From: Hallerella porci | GTDB lineage: Bacteria; Fibrobacterota; Fibrobacteria; Fibrobacterales; Fibrobacteraceae | Direction: 5' to 3' | NCBI RefSeq assembly: GCF_003148885.1 | Contig: NZ_QGHD01000017.1 | Coordinates: 1-51,226 of the forward strand | DNA length: 51,226 bases | In this document: positions 1-9,331 of the stretch, piece by piece | How the letters are laid out: each line of letters begins with the position of its first letter | How positions within the stretch are numbered: the first letter of the stretch is position 1 | The notes under the pieces: generated by a model | The model's database searches: none | What the model was told of the DNA's origin: nothing | What the model saw: only the letters and a program-made list of their open reading frames with translations | Position numbers and translations under genes: made by a program

Positions 1-274
1 GGAACTGCTCCACGACGGACTCGTCCGATACGTTGCGGATGTGCTTCAGGATGATGAGCCCGGTCATGAGACGGATCGGCTTGTTCGGCGCACCCTTCTT
101 TTCGTTGAACAATTTGGAAAACTCGGTCTCGAACTTGTTCCAGTTAATTTTGTTCGCGAGAACGTAGAGGGAATGCTTGTGGTTCAACTGTTCCTCAAGG
201 GAACAGAAAAGGCTTGTCTGGGCGGAGGATTTCGGAGGTCTATACATGGGAAAAATTGCAAGGTTTTCAGTCAT
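1..274 (-). CDS. IS5-like transposase, N-terminal part, cut by window edge
   Basis: The leftward frame reads MTENLAIFPMYRPPKSSAQT and goes on to a stretch rich in PNKPIRLMTGLIILKHIRN and SDESVVEQF. That is the N-terminal DUF772-type domain of IS5-group transposases common in Bacteroidetes and Fibrobacter. DDE transposases of this type cut and paste their own element. The catalytic part lies beyond base 1, so I cannot say whether the gene is intact. ATG at 274 gives the longest frame; a second in-frame ATG at 247 is possible. The 13-14 bp inverted repeat at 255-294 surrounds the first ATG. I found no clear terminal inverted repeat in 275-416, where the right end of the element should lie. The family assignment rests on recognised sequence, not a search. 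Confidence 0.75.
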   Translation of the reverse strand, partial: MTENLAIFPMYRPPKSSAQTSLFCSLEEQLNHKHSLYVLANKINWNKFETEFSKLFNEKKGAPNKPIRLMTGLIILKHIRNVSDESVVEQF

Positions 275-294
275 ATTTTAGAAAACCTTGCAAT
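255..294. repeat. 14-bp inverted repeat around the transposase start
   Basis: ATTGCAAGGTTTTC at 255-268 pairs perfectly with GAAAACCTTGCAAT at 281-294 across a 12-base loop. The loop holds the upstream ATG (272-274) of the transposase. In mRNA this would fold over the initiation region. Confidence 0.7.
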
Positions 295-416
295 AATTTC
301 ACAGGGTAGAAATCAGTTTTTCCCAATAGTTATGCGGGCTGGGCGGGATTTTAAGGGACGACTATTTAGATGATTTGACTTGGCAAAGAGTTGCAAATTT
401 TCACGCAAAAAATTTT

Positions 417-444
417 ACAAAAAAAGTCCCGCAGAACGGGACTT
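417..444 (-). terminator. Rho-independent terminator after glgE
   Basis: Read leftward, AAGTCCCG and CGGGACTT (437-444 and 424-431) form an 8-bp stem with a 5-base loop. A run of seven T follows at once on that strand. It lies just past the glgE stop codon and closes the leftward operon. Confidence 0.9.
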
Positions 445-450
445 GAAAAA

Positions 451-2184
451 TTAAAGTTTTTTGATGACGAACAAGTGCCCAGGCGCTTTATTCGGATCAA
501 GTCGCACAAAGTTTTTGGAACCGTGCCACACATACGATTCGTCGGTCACCAAATCTTTGACAAAGAAGAATGCATCGTCGGGAAGGCCGAGCTTCGCCAT
601 ATCCAAAGCAATCATACCTTCTTGCTGATTATGCATATCCATATTGGCGACGCAGAGAATGACATCGTTATCTTTCTTTTTGGAATAGACCATCAAATTG
701 GAATTTTCTGCGTAGTGGAATTCCAAATTATCATATTCCTGCAAAGCGGGATGATGCAATTTGGCTTCGTTAATGCGGCGCACGAAATCTTTAATGTTGA
801 CGGAAGAATTCCAATCGTGAACTTTGTATTGATATTTTTCGCTATCCCAAAGTTCTTCTTTGACGGGCGATGCAATATTTTCGCAGAGTTCGTAACCGTT
901 ATACATTCCGGTTAAGCTCGAAAGTGTTCCGGCGAGGAAGTAACGCTGCTTAAATTGTGCGGGCCCTTGATTCGCCAAATATTTCGGGAAAATATCCGGA
1001 GTCGTCGGGAACAAAATGCCGCGCATGTATTCTTTCGCATTCGTTTGGGTGAGCTCTTTAAAGTATTGCTCAAATTCCCATTTTTGTTCGCGCCAAGCAA
1101 AATAAGTGTAGCTCATATCAAAGCCTTCTTTTGCTAAGCGGTGCATCATCTTCGGGCGAGTAAATGCTTCTGCCAAGAAGACAAGTTCTGGGCGTTTTTC
1201 TTTGACTTCGCGGACGAGCCATTCCCAGAAGGGGAACGGTTTTGTATGCGGATTGTCAATGCGGAAAATTTCAATTCCTTTGTCAGCCCAGAAGAGAATG
1301 ATGTCGCGGATTTCTTTCCAGAGCGCTTTGTAATTTTTGTTGTAATAGTCGAACGGATAAATGTCTTCGTATTTCTTCGGCGGATTTTCTGCAAATTTAA
1401 TGGAACCATCGGGTTCGTGATAGAACCATTCTGGATGCTTTTTCGCATAAGGATGATCCGGGCTGCAGTTGAGCGCAATGTCCAAAGCGAGACGTAAGCC
1501 TTTGCTGCGAGCGGCTTTGGCAAAATGTTCAAAGTCTTTCATCGTGCCGAGTTCTGGATCGACATCAAAGTGCCCGCCGAATTTATTGCCGACAGCATAC
1601 GGACAACCGGGTTCAATCGGATTTCCATTTTTATCGGTTTTTGCGTGGAGAGCGTTGTTTGCGCCTTTGCGGTTTGTGACTCCAATCGGATGAATGGGAA
1701 CCAAGTAAACGGTGTCAAATCCGAGATCGCGGATGTAATCCAAACGAGCTTCGCATTCTTTGAAAGTAGCGCTTCTCGTGGCGTCGGTGCCTTGACTCTT
1801 CGGCCACATTTCGTACCAAGTTCCTGTGCGCGCGTAAACCGGATCGACGCGGAGTTCCATGACCGCGCTTTCGGTTGGAACATCTTTCGGTTCAATTGTC
1901 CATGCGACGATTTTATAATCGTAGTAGCCGATGCTGTTGACGGTAAATTCTCCTGCCCACATATCGTTATCAACGAAATGCATCGGAGCTTTACGCCATC
2001 TGCGATCTTTCCGCATTTTGTAGAAAATTGCCGCGTCATATTTCTCGTGGCTGTGACGGAAAATGTCTGCGGTGATTTTGACAACATCGCCGGGCTCGCG
2101 CTTAATAGCGAAACGGCCTGCGTCCAAAGAAGGCTGAATGTTTTCAATGACTAAGTTGTCTTTCTTTTCTGGAATTTCTGCCAT
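451..2184 (-). CDS. glgE: GlgE: alpha-1,4-glucan:maltose-1-phosphate maltosyltransferase
   Basis: GlgE is a GH13_3 enzyme that moves maltosyl units from maltose 1-phosphate onto alpha-1,4-glucans (glycogen) in the cytoplasm. The product is 577 aa, shorter than the roughly 660-700 aa of actinobacterial GlgE. It has the N-terminal beta domain (about 10-115) and a GH13 barrel with the GlgE signatures NNALHAK, GGHFDVDPELGT, CSPDHP, FAENPPKKYEDIYP and RIDNPHTKPFPFWEW. The likely nucleophile is Asp310 (in RIDNP) and the acid/base Glu339 (in LAEAF). ATG at 2184 is chosen over the in-frame TTG at 2190 because GAGGA sits 7 bases upstream. It starts 15 bases after the leuS stop, so the two are probably cotranscribed. 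No glgA, glgB or maltokinase gene is nearby. Fibrobacter stores glycogen, so the role fits. Confidence 0.93.
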   Translation of the reverse strand: MAEIPEKKDNLVIENIQPSLDAGRFAIKREPGDVVKITADIFRHSHEKYDAAIFYKMRKDRRWRKAPMHFVDNDMWAGEFTVNSIGYYDYKIVAWTIEPKDVPTESAVMELRVDPVYARTGTWYEMWPKSQGTDATRSATFKECEARLDYIRDLGFDTVYLVPIHPIGVTNRKGANNALHAKTDKNGNPIEPGCPYAVGNKFGGHFDVDPELGTMKDFEHFAKAARSKGLRLALDIALNCSPDHPYAKKHPEWFYHEPDGSIKFAENPPKKYEDIYPFDYYNKNYKALWKEIRDIILFWADKGIEIFRIDNPHTKPFPFWEWLVREVKEKRPELVFLAEAFTRPKMMHRLAKEGFDMSYTYFAWREQKWEFEQYFKELTQTNAKEYMRGILFPTTPDIFPKYLANQGPAQFKQRYFLAGTLSSLTGMYNGYELCENIASPVKEELWDSEKYQYKVHDWNSSVNIKDFVRRINEAKLHHPALQEYDNLEFHYAENSNLMVYSKKKDNDVILCVANMDMHNQQEGMIALDMAKLGLPDDAFFFVKDLVTDESYVWHGSKNFVRLDPNKAPGHLFVIKKL

Positions 2185-2199
2185 TTTCAAATCCTCGTT

Positions 2200-4893
2200 T
2201 TATTTGCCCGGTTTGACGACGAAGTTGACGAGTTTACCCGGAACCGCAATCGTTTTAATAATCGTTGCGTCTTTGAGATAAGCTTGAACGCGTTCATTTT
2301 TCTGCGCGACTTCGATGAGGGCGTCTTTGCTCAAATCTTTTGCAACGGATTCTTTTGCGCGGAGTTTTCCGTTGACTTGGAAGACAACTTCGACGGTCGA
2401 TTCGACAACTTTCGATTCGTCAGCAGAAGGCCAAGCGACATAAGCAATCGATTCTTTGTGCCCGAGCTTTTCCCACATTTCTTCGGCGAGATGCGGAGCA
2501 AACGGTTGCAAAAGTTGCGCGAATACTTCGGAAGCTTCGCGGTATCTTTCGGCGGATTTGGTGAGCTCATTGTTGAAAATCATGAGCTGACTAATCGCTG
2601 TGTTGAAGCTCAATTTTTCAATCGCATCGGTTACCTTGAGAATGCTTTGATGCATTACCTTTGCCAAATCAGCGGGAACAGGACCTTCTTTGTATTCGAC
2701 GGAATCTTCTTCGCCGATGACCGCGCGATAAGCGCGAGCGAGGAAACGATACATGCCTTCGATGCCTTGAGTATTCCACGGCTTCACCGCATCGAGAGGT
2801 CCCATAAACATTTCGTAAAGGCGAAGTGAATCGGCGCCGTATTTTTGCACGACATCGTCTGGGTTCACGACATTCTTGAGCGATTTACTCATCTTCGCGA
2901 CGATTTGATGCAATTCTTTGCCGGTTCCTTTTTCAAAGAATTTTCCGTTCTTTTCTTCGACTTGGTCAACGGGAACTTTTGAACCAGCAGCGTCTTCATA
3001 AGCGTAAGCGAGAATCATTCCTTGGTTAAAGAGTTTTTGGAATGGTTCATCGGTAGCAACGAGTCCGAGATCGAACAGCACTTTGTGCCAGAAACGGCTG
3101 TAAAGCAAATGCAGAACAGCGTGTTCTGCGCCGCCGATGTAAAGGTCAACGGGCATCCAATATTTTTCAAGTTCTTTGCCGACGAACGCTTTATCGTTTA
3201 ACGCATCGATGTAGCGCAGATAATACCAGCAGCTTCCTGCCCACTGCGGCATTGTATTGGTTTCGCGAGTGCCTTTGCGTCCGTTCGCATCGACGACGTT
3301 CACCCAATCGGTTGCGTTTGCAAGCGGAGATTGTCCACCGTCGCCCGGCTTAAAGTTTTGCACTTCGGGAAGGCGCACCGGAAGATCTTTGTCTTCGAGG
3401 GTTGTGATTTCGCCATCTTCCCAGTGGATGACAGGGAACGGTTCGCCCCAGTAACGTTGACGGCTAAACAGCCAATCGCGGATTTTATAATTGACGGTTG
3501 CCTTTCCGATTTGATTGCTTTCGAGCCAAGAAATCATTTTTGCGATGCCTTCTTTTTTCGAAAGTCCGTTCAGCGAAAGAGTTTCGTTTGCGCTGTTGAT
3601 GTATTTGCCGTCTGCGGGCCAGCAAGCTTTGCCTTGGAGAACGAGAGGCTTCTTGTCTTCGGGGCAGCTCGCATCCGGTTCCATAATGCAAATAATTGGA
3701 AGACCAAATTTTTTCGCAAAGTCAAAGTCGCGGGTATCGTGAGCGGGGACTGCCATAATGGCGCCTGTGCCGTAGCCGGTGAGAACGTAATCAGCAATCC
3801 AAATTGGAATTTTCGTTCCGGTCAGCGGATTCACTGCGTAAGAGCCCGAGAAAACGCCGGTCTTTTCTTTTGCCAGTTCGGTGCGGTCCATATCGCTTTT
3901 GAGTGCAGCAGCGTGAACGTAAGCGGCGACGGCTTCTTTATTTTCGGGAGTCGTCAATTCGTTCACCATCGCGTGTTCTGGAGCGATGACCATATAAGTG
4001 GCTCCGAAAAGCGTGTCGCAGCGAGTCGTGTAAACGCGGAGTTTCTTTGCGGTCGGTTTTCCGTCTTTGTCAGCGATTGCGAAATCAACTTCGGCGCCTC
4101 GGCTTTTTCCAATCCAGTTTCTCTGCATGTCTTTTACGCCCTGCGGCCAATCGAGTTTATCAAGGCCTTGGAGCAAGCGTTCAGCATACAGCGGAATGCG
4201 CATTAACCATTGCTTGAGATTGCGACGTTCCACTTCTTTCGTTCCGCATTTTTCGTGAGAACCGTCTGCTAAAACTTCTTCGTTTGCGCAGACAATTTTG
4301 CAATGCTTGCACCACCAAACTTGAGCGTCGGCGTAATAAGCGAGACGTTTAGAATCGCGGTATTTTGTGACGGCGGATTTTCCTTGCGCTTCGATTTCTG
4401 CAGGAATCGGAAGCTCTGCAATCGGGCGACCTTTTTGCAATTTTTCATCAAACCAAGTATTGTAAAGACGCGTAAAAATCCATTGCGTCCACTTGTAATA
4501 CTTCGGATCGGTTGTATTGATTTCTTTGTCCCAATCGTAAGAAAGTCCGAGACGTTTAATTTGGCGACGGAAATTATCGCAATTCTTTTTCGTCGTAATC
4601 GCCGGATGCGTTCCGGTTTGAATCGCGTACTGTTCTGCAGGAAGTCCGAATGCATCCCAACCCATCGGGTGCAAAACATTAAAACCTTTCGCGCGTTTGT
4701 AACGGCAGATGATATCGGTTGCGGTATAACCTTCGGGGTGACCGACGTGCAGTCCTGCGCCCGACGGATACGGGAACATGTCCAAGCAATAATACTTAGG
4801 CTTCGACATATCGGTGCCCGTTTTAAATGTTTTTTGGGCTTCCCAAGTTGCTTGCCATTTGGTCTCGATTTCTTGCGGATTATACTTTGCCAT
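2200..4893 (-). CDS. leuS: Leucyl-tRNA synthetase
   Basis: LeuS is a class I aminoacyl-tRNA synthetase that charges tRNA-Leu in the cytoplasm. The 897-aa length is normal for bacteria. The HIGH-type motif is HVGH at residues 49-52 (in [14 protein letters not shown]) and KMSKS lies at 667-671 ([14 protein letters not shown]). Between them are a Cys-rich insert ([10 protein letters not shown]) and the CP1 editing domain, with [19 protein letters not shown]. The C-terminal anticodon-binding domain ends in VNFVVKPGK. The longer frame up to 4947 is rejected: ATG at 4891-4893 has CGGAG 7 bases upstream and begins [13 protein letters not shown], the usual LeuS start. An M48-like protease gene lies 101 bases upstream and glgE follows at once. 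Confidence 0.98.
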   Translation of the reverse strand: MAKYNPQEIETKWQATWEAQKTFKTGTDMSKPKYYCLDMFPYPSGAGLHVGHPEGYTATDIICRYKRAKGFNVLHPMGWDAFGLPAEQYAIQTGTHPAITTKKNCDNFRRQIKRLGLSYDWDKEINTTDPKYYKWTQWIFTRLYNTWFDEKLQKGRPIAELPIPAEIEAQGKSAVTKYRDSKRLAYYADAQVWWCKHCKIVCANEEVLADGSHEKCGTKEVERRNLKQWLMRIPLYAERLLQGLDKLDWPQGVKDMQRNWIGKSRGAEVDFAIADKDGKPTAKKLRVYTTRCDTLFGATYMVIAPEHAMVNELTTPENKEAVAAYVHAAALKSDMDRTELAKEKTGVFSGSYAVNPLTGTKIPIWIADYVLTGYGTGAIMAVPAHDTRDFDFAKKFGLPIICIMEPDASCPEDKKPLVLQGKACWPADGKYINSANETLSLNGLSKKEGIAKMISWLESNQIGKATVNYKIRDWLFSRQRYWGEPFPVIHWEDGEITTLEDKDLPVRLPEVQNFKPGDGGQSPLANATDWVNVVDANGRKGTRETNTMPQWAGSCWYYLRYIDALNDKAFVGKELEKYWMPVDLYIGGAEHAVLHLLYSRFWHKVLFDLGLVATDEPFQKLFNQGMILAYAYEDAAGSKVPVDQVEEKNGKFFEKGTGKELHQIVAKMSKSLKNVVNPDDVVQKYGADSLRLYEMFMGPLDAVKPWNTQGIEGMYRFLARAYRAVIGEEDSVEYKEGPVPADLAKVMHQSILKVTDAIEKLSFNTAISQLMIFNNELTKSAERYREASEVFAQLLQPFAPHLAEEMWEKLGHKESIAYVAWPSADESKVVESTVEVVFQVNGKLRAKESVAKDLSKDALIEVAQKNERVQAYLKDATIIKTIAVPGKLVNFVVKPGK

Positions 4894-4994
4894 TTGTAAC
4901 TCCGATTCTAAAATTTGAAACGCGTTTTGGGGCGCGCTTTGTTTCACCGCTCAATTTAAAAAATGCAGCGGCCTTTCGGAGTTTTGAAAAAAAG

Positions 4995-5573
4995 TTAATG
5001 GGTTTTGGAACGGTTTAATGCCGCATCGCGCATTCTCGCTGTCGGATGCGTGCGGTAAACGTAAGCGAATAAACGAGTCCGCGGAAATTCACTCGCCATT
5101 AAATTTGCAATCGCTCGTTTCGAAACGCCTTTTTGTAAACGCTTCGCCGCAACGGAATCCGCTTCGTATTCTTGCGCAAAGCAAATAAAATGAAAAAGAA
5201 TTTTGGCGAAATTAAAAATCAAATGAAATAAAAAAAGTAATCCAAGTAAATTGAGATGAAAAGGAATTCCGATGGCTCCGAGAAGAAGTGCAATGCAAAC
5301 GAGTGAACTTGCCCAGAAAAATTTTCGCATCATCTCGTGATGCAATTCGGCGTGGGCTTTTTCGTGTGCTTTTACAAAAGCGCCATCGTTTTCGTTCCAT
5401 TTCGAAAAATTGGATTCGGGCGGAAAAATATCATTGACAATCGGAAGAATTCGGGCGAGCGCAAACGAATCCGGCTTTCGTTGAAATGCACGCGCATCGT
5501 GAATTTCTAAAGCGCAGCGCAATAAAAATTCGAAAAGCAAAAGCCCGAGAAGAATCCATTCGAAGGAAGACAT
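4995..5573 (-). CDS. Small membrane-bound M48-like metalloprotease
   Basis: This 192-aa integral membrane protein has the zinc-protease motif HExxH as HEKAH (70-74), a third-ligand motif EYEAD (135-139) and a late THPTARMRDA stretch. This is the arrangement in M48 (HtpX/Ste24-like) peptidases, which degrade or trim membrane proteins. Hydrophobic segments lie near 5-20, 87-105 and 105-132, so the active site would face the membrane surface. It is much shorter than HtpX (about 290 aa), so it is a minimal or divergent member. ATG at 5573 is chosen over TTG at 5585 because GGAAA lies just upstream. The DUF4954 gene stops 24 bases before it, which suggests one transcript. The substrate is unknown. 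Confidence 0.75.
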   Translation of the reverse strand: MSSFEWILLGLLLFEFLLRCALEIHDARAFQRKPDSFALARILPIVNDIFPPESNFSKWNENDGAFVKAHEKAHAELHHEMMRKFFWASSLVCIALLLGAIGIPFHLNLLGLLFLFHLIFNFAKILFHFICFAQEYEADSVAAKRLQKGVSKRAIANLMASEFPRTRLFAYVYRTHPTARMRDAALNRSKTH

Positions 5574-5597
5574 TTTAATTTCCAAAATATTTACAAA

Positions 5598-7496
5598 TTA
5601 ACTTTGGATTTCTTGCTTTTGCGAATCGCCTTTTAATTCTTTGAGAAGAACGGTAGAACGTCGCAACACTTCTTCGAATCGCGATTTTTCCCATTCGATA
5701 AAGGCAACGTCAACGGGATGTGAATCATCGTAATCATCGAAAATTTTTCGCCCGCGCACAAAATCTTTATCGGTTCCGTGCAGCACCGATTCGGTCCATT
5801 GTTTTTCAATTCCGCGGTAAAGTTTTAGCAAATCTTCAAACGAATTGGGAAGCGCAATTTCTTTCAAAATTTCTTTGAACAGTTCGCCCGGGAAATTTTT
5901 TCGCGAGTCAATTGGCGCTAGCAGAAAAAGGCTTCGGTCTTGTTCTGCGGCGGCGATGATTTTAGAAACGACAAAGCGTTCTAAAAAACTGCGGTAAATG
6001 GTCTCGGCATTTTGTCTTGCGGATTCTTTTAAATAATTGCTGCCGAGTCCTGGAATATCTTCTTCGGTGTAAATTTCTTTGACCGCAGAAATGCGTAAGC
6101 GGCGCAGCGCATCCAAAACGAGAGTTGCATTTTTATCGTTCAAAATTTGCGATTCTTCGGGAGCGACGCAGCCCTTTCCGCGAAGCGCATACTTGTAAGC
6201 GTTACGCGCAATCGAGTAGGCATTTTTCCCGTAACACCAACCGGGACGTAATTCGTTTAAGTGCGAACGGACAGTGTGAATTTGTGGATTGCCCGGGAGA
6301 ATTAAACTAAAAGGAAATTTCAAACGCTGCGGCGCAGTGGTAACGCCTGTTGCGATAACGGAACACGGAGATTCCGAAAAATTAGCGGGAAATTTAATGT
6401 TGACGCCGAGTCCAAAAAACATCCCGAATGCGGGCATGACTTCTTGATCGGGCATACGACTTGTGTGATTCGATCCGACGTTTGCGCCGTATCCTAAATT
6501 GCCGTGACCTTCGGGCCAGAGCGCTGCAATCAAAAGAGAATGATGATGCATTTGCGTTAACGGTCCCACAAAACTGTGAGTCACTTCGGCTTCATCGATG
6601 TGAACGCAAGGGCAAATAATTGAAGAATTGACAATCGCTTTGTTTCCGATTTTTGTGCGCTTCATCAAAACGGAATCTTTGATGAGAGCTGTAGAATGAA
6701 GCTTTGCGCCTTCTTGCACGCAGCTATTTTCGAGAATGACTCCGTCGTAAATGTACGTGGGATTTTCCAAACTGCCGAGGACGACAGAATTGCGAATTTT
6801 TGAAGCACCGTCTATGCGGACGTGTTCACCGATCCAAGAATTGCGAACGATATTTGTGTTTGCAATAATTGCACTTTTCCCCACAATTCCGTAGGGCAGA
6901 AGAACTTCATTTCGCCAAGATTCCATCTGTTGCACAAAAGCGCGATTCGTTTCGGCATCGACTTTTGAAAATAATTGCAACTTGACAAGTTCGGGAGTAA
7001 TGTCTGGGAAAATGCGCACAGGGCGTCCGCCGGTTTCGTTTCCGACAGCGATTTCTGCTGCGATTTGATAATGGGATTTTCCATTGGCAACGAGAGATCC
7101 GACATTTTGTACAACAGCACCTTGCAAAACCCAAATATTTGACATCAAACTCACATGATGAATCAGCGAATTTTCGATGACGCTATCGTGGATTGTGCTC
7201 GAATAAATTCCCGTGGGCGCAGCGACATCGCCGGGCATTAAAAGAGTTCCATAAAACGCGGGCAAAAAAACTTTTCCCGCAAAAGAAGAGCCTGAAATGC
7301 GATTTGGTGTAAAAGCGGGATCGACCGAAATCTGCGACCAATCTTCGCAGCGGTTTCCGTTTTTCTCTAAAATTTCAATTTCTTGAGAGGTCAGCGGGCG
7401 GCTTTTGAGTGCGGTGTGTCCTGTGCGAAAAAATTCCACGTAGGAATTCATCGGACTTGCTTTTAGAACTTTCTTTAGCTTGAATAATCGTTGCAT
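5598..7496 (-). CDS. DUF4954 family protein, predicted left-handed beta-helix
   Basis: This 632-aa cytoplasmic protein matches DUF4954, a family found mainly in Fibrobacter, Bacteroidetes and spirochaetes. The centre (about 95-345) is a run of hexapeptide-like turns, such as SSTIHDSVIENSLIHHV and IVRNSWIGEHVRIDG, typical of left-handed beta-helix acyl- or nucleotidyl-transferases. Family signatures follow: GYGANVGSNHTSRMPDQE and FGMFFGLGVNIKFP. The C-terminal quarter is helical. A sugar-nucleotide or acyltransferase role is inference from the fold alone. The ATG has no good SD; instead TATTTTAT lies 8 bases upstream (7505-7512), so it may start close to the transcript end. It is transcribed away from the gene at 7557 and heads the leftward run to glgE. 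Confidence 0.8.
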   Translation of the reverse strand: MQRLFKLKKVLKASPMNSYVEFFRTGHTALKSRPLTSQEIEILEKNGNRCEDWSQISVDPAFTPNRISGSSFAGKVFLPAFYGTLLMPGDVAAPTGIYSSTIHDSVIENSLIHHVSLMSNIWVLQGAVVQNVGSLVANGKSHYQIAAEIAVGNETGGRPVRIFPDITPELVKLQLFSKVDAETNRAFVQQMESWRNEVLLPYGIVGKSAIIANTNIVRNSWIGEHVRIDGASKIRNSVVLGSLENPTYIYDGVILENSCVQEGAKLHSTALIKDSVLMKRTKIGNKAIVNSSIICPCVHIDEAEVTHSFVGPLTQMHHHSLLIAALWPEGHGNLGYGANVGSNHTSRMPDQEVMPAFGMFFGLGVNIKFPANFSESPCSVIATGVTTAPQRLKFPFSLILPGNPQIHTVRSHLNELRPGWCYGKNAYSIARNAYKYALRGKGCVAPEESQILNDKNATLVLDALRRLRISAVKEIYTEEDIPGLGSNYLKESARQNAETIYRSFLERFVVSKIIAAAEQDRSLFLLAPIDSRKNFPGELFKEILKEIALPNSFEDLLKLYRGIEKQWTESVLHGTDKDFVRGRKIFDDYDDSHPVDVAFIEWEKSRFEEVLRRSTVLLKELKGDSQKQEIQS

Positions 7497-7556
7497 AGAT
7501 ACCGATAAAATACTATTTTCAACGCCGGAACAATTCTTTTATCTTAAATTCATTCT

Positions 7557-8015
7557 ATGATTTCAGAGCAACTCAAAAATTTTATCAAGAAGCAGAAGAG
7601 TCGAATCGTCGTCTATCCGAACGATCTTTTTGAACAACGTGTTCAAGAAGAAATGATTCGCGCCGATGAATACAAAAGTTTTTTTGTTTATGTCGAATTG
7701 GATTTTGCGGCGATTCGCAAAAATCTTTTTAAAGATCAAGAAGAAAAATTTTGGGACGCTTTTTTCAAAAGCTTAGCGTCGAAAGGACGCGGCTCCGATG
7801 TGCTCGGATTATTGGAAAAAAATTCGGGCTTCGGTCTCATCATGCTCGATTCGAAAATGGAAGGTTGGACGCGTTTACTCGGGCGCATTCGCGAATTCGG
7901 AAAAAACAGTGTAAACGAAATGGACAAACCGTTGAGCACGATTAAAGCGTTCGTTTATCCCGCTTATATTGAACAAGAAGCGGGCGCATTTCCTCTTGAG
8001 AAATCTGCAAAATGA
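7557..8015 (+). CDS. Small protein resembling a degenerate GGDEF domain
   Basis: The product is 152 aa, with no signal peptide or membrane segment. The middle (about 45-135) reads like the core of a diguanylate cyclase: RGSDVLGLLEKNSGFGLIML is placed like the R-x-S-D-x-[V/A]-x-R-x-G-G-[D/E]-E-F strand, and EGWTRLLGRIREF like the following helix. The GGDEF site itself is replaced by KNSGF, so catalysis is not expected. A regulatory or partner role is inference. The start codon lacks an SD; TAAATTCA lies 4 bases upstream (7545-7552). The stop codon overlaps the GT4 start by 4 bases (ATGA), so the two proteins are translationally coupled and may act together in polysaccharide synthesis. Confidence 0.6.
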   Translation: MISEQLKNFIKKQKSRIVVYPNDLFEQRVQEEMIRADEYKSFFVYVELDFAAIRKNLFKDQEEKFWDAFFKSLASKGRGSDVLGLLEKNSGFGLIMLDSKMEGWTRLLGRIREFGKNSVNEMDKPLSTIKAFVYPAYIEQEAGAFPLEKSAK

Positions 8016-9193
8016 AAGTCCTCGTCATCGGTTCCGTTTATCCGCGATTTGAAAAAGATAACGAAGTGCCGTGGCTTCGAAAGTCCGTGGCGACGTTACG
8101 CGAATTGGGCGTAGAAGTAGAAGTTTTAGCGCCGTCTTATAAAGGCTTAGCGTCGCATACAATCGATGGTGTTACCGTACACCGTTTTCGTTATGCGCCG
8201 AAGAATTTGGAAATTCTCACTCACGATGAAGGTGCTCCGACAAAAATGGCGAAGCATCCGTCGATGCAACTTCTTGCGATTCCCTATTGCATTAGCGGAT
8301 TTTTCAAATGCATTTGGCTTGCGCACAAGAAAAAATTTGACATCATTCATGCGCATTGGCCGTTCCCGCATGCGCTCATTGCGCTCGGAGCTTGCAAACT
8401 TTTTCACATTCCTCTTGTGCTGAATTTTCATGGCGCAGAACTTTTGCTTATCCGCAAAAAAAAGTGGATTCGCCCGATTATGAAATTTATCATTGGGCAA
8501 GCGCAAGCGATTTTTGCAAACAGTCATTTCACCGCGCAAAAAATTTCTGCCTTGCGCAAAAGAGAAATTCTCTGGAGCCCTTACGGTTCGCCGCTCGCTT
8601 CGGGAAAAGTTCCGCCGCCACATCTGCGAAATGGAAAGTATCACATTCTTTTTGTCGGCAGACATATTGAGCGCAAAGGCATCGAATATTTAATTCGCGC
8701 AGCCGCTCTTCTCGATTTGAAAAAATTTGAAGTGCGCATTGTCGGCAAAGGCGATTTGACGGATTCCTTAAAAGAATTGGCAAAAAAAATTGCACCGGAA
8801 AATGTGCTCTTTACCGGATCGATTTCTCCCGAAGAATTGAATCAAGAATATCTTTCGGCAAATTGTTTTGTGCTTCCCGCGATCGTCGATTCGAAAGGCG
8901 ATACCGAAGGCTTAGGCGTTGTCCTTATCGAAGCGATGCAAAGTGGACTTCCTGTTGTCGCATCGGATGTCGGCGGCATTTCCGATGTCGTGGTAAATGG
9001 GGAAACGGGAATTCTTGTGCCCGAAAAAAATCCCGAAGCATTGGCAGAAGCTTTTCAAAAATTAGAAAGCAATCCCGCTTACGAAGCAGAACTTTTACGC
9101 GGAGCTGAAAAGCGCATCGCCGAATATTTTGAGTGGAAAAAAATCGCCGAAAATCAAATAAGAAAATACGAAGAAATTAGAAATAAGAAATAG
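8012..9193 (+). CDS. GT4 family glycosyltransferase
   Basis: This 393-aa retaining GT-B glycosyltransferase moves a sugar from an activated donor to an acceptor glycan or lipid at the inner membrane face. The N-terminal half has the acceptor-side Rossmann domain (MKVLVIGSVYPRFEKD, then FDIIHAHWPFP near 109-118). The C-terminal half has FVGRHIERKGIEYLIRA (214-230) and the family EX7E motif as Glu299 and Glu307 (EGLGVVLIEA), followed by GLPVVASDVGGISDVV. The donor sugar cannot be read from sequence. It overlaps the upstream GGDEF-like gene by 4 bases and ends at a terminator (9222-9252). Exopolysaccharide or LPS assembly is the likely setting; no other glycan genes are adjacent. Confidence 0.9.
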   Translation: MKVLVIGSVYPRFEKDNEVPWLRKSVATLRELGVEVEVLAPSYKGLASHTIDGVTVHRFRYAPKNLEILTHDEGAPTKMAKHPSMQLLAIPYCISGFFKCIWLAHKKKFDIIHAHWPFPHALIALGACKLFHIPLVLNFHGAELLLIRKKKWIRPIMKFIIGQAQAIFANSHFTAQKISALRKREILWSPYGSPLASGKVPPPHLRNGKYHILFVGRHIERKGIEYLIRAAALLDLKKFEVRIVGKGDLTDSLKELAKKIAPENVLFTGSISPEELNQEYLSANCFVLPAIVDSKGDTEGLGVVLIEAMQSGLPVVASDVGGISDVVVNGETGILVPEKNPEALAEAFQKLESNPAYEAELLRGAEKRIAEYFEWKKIAENQIRKYEEIRNKK

Positions 9194-9221
9194 AAATACT
9201 TCGAAACATTTTTAATGATGC

Positions 9222-9252
9222 AAAAAAAATCTCGCTTTAGCGAGATTTTTTT
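9222..9252 (+). terminator. Rho-independent terminator after the GT4 gene
   Basis: AAATCTCGC and GCGAGATTT pair around a TTTA loop, followed by a run of T. The stem is flanked by A and T runs, so it may work on both strands. Confidence 0.9.
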
Positions 9253-9297
9253 CTATATTCATCGCGTTAGAATTTTGCAATGGTGCAAAATTTTTCC

Positions 9298-9331
9298 GGA
9301 AGTCATTGTCTAACCTTCCTTAAAAAACAAC
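9298..9331 (+). promoter_or_regulatory. PreQ1-I riboswitch
   Basis: P1 is GGAAG (9298-9302) with CTTCC (9315-9319). The 12-base loop is TCATTGTCTAAC and the tail is TTAAAAAACAAC (9320-9331), running straight into ATG at 9332. The B. subtilis preQ1-I aptamer has the same layout: 5-bp P1, 12-base loop, A-rich tail. Loop position 6 is G in both (9308). TTGT (9306-9309) can pair with ACAA (9327-9330) as the P2 pseudoknot, and the last loop base is the C (9314) that pairs with preQ1. Because P2 sits beside the start codon, control is probably translational. A likely promoter box TATATTC lies at 9254-9260. Just upstream, a weak AT-rich hairpin occupies 9271-9292. Confidence 0.9.

Noticed and set aside
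2185-2190. TTG start for glgE, two codons upstream of the ATG
   Set aside because: GAGGA would touch the TTG directly, while the ATG at 2184 has a 7-base spacing.
9271-9292. AATTTTGCA/TGCAAAATT hairpin followed by T as a riboswitch terminator
   Set aside because: It lies upstream of the aptamer, has only two G-C pairs, and so cannot be its expression platform. It may be incidental.
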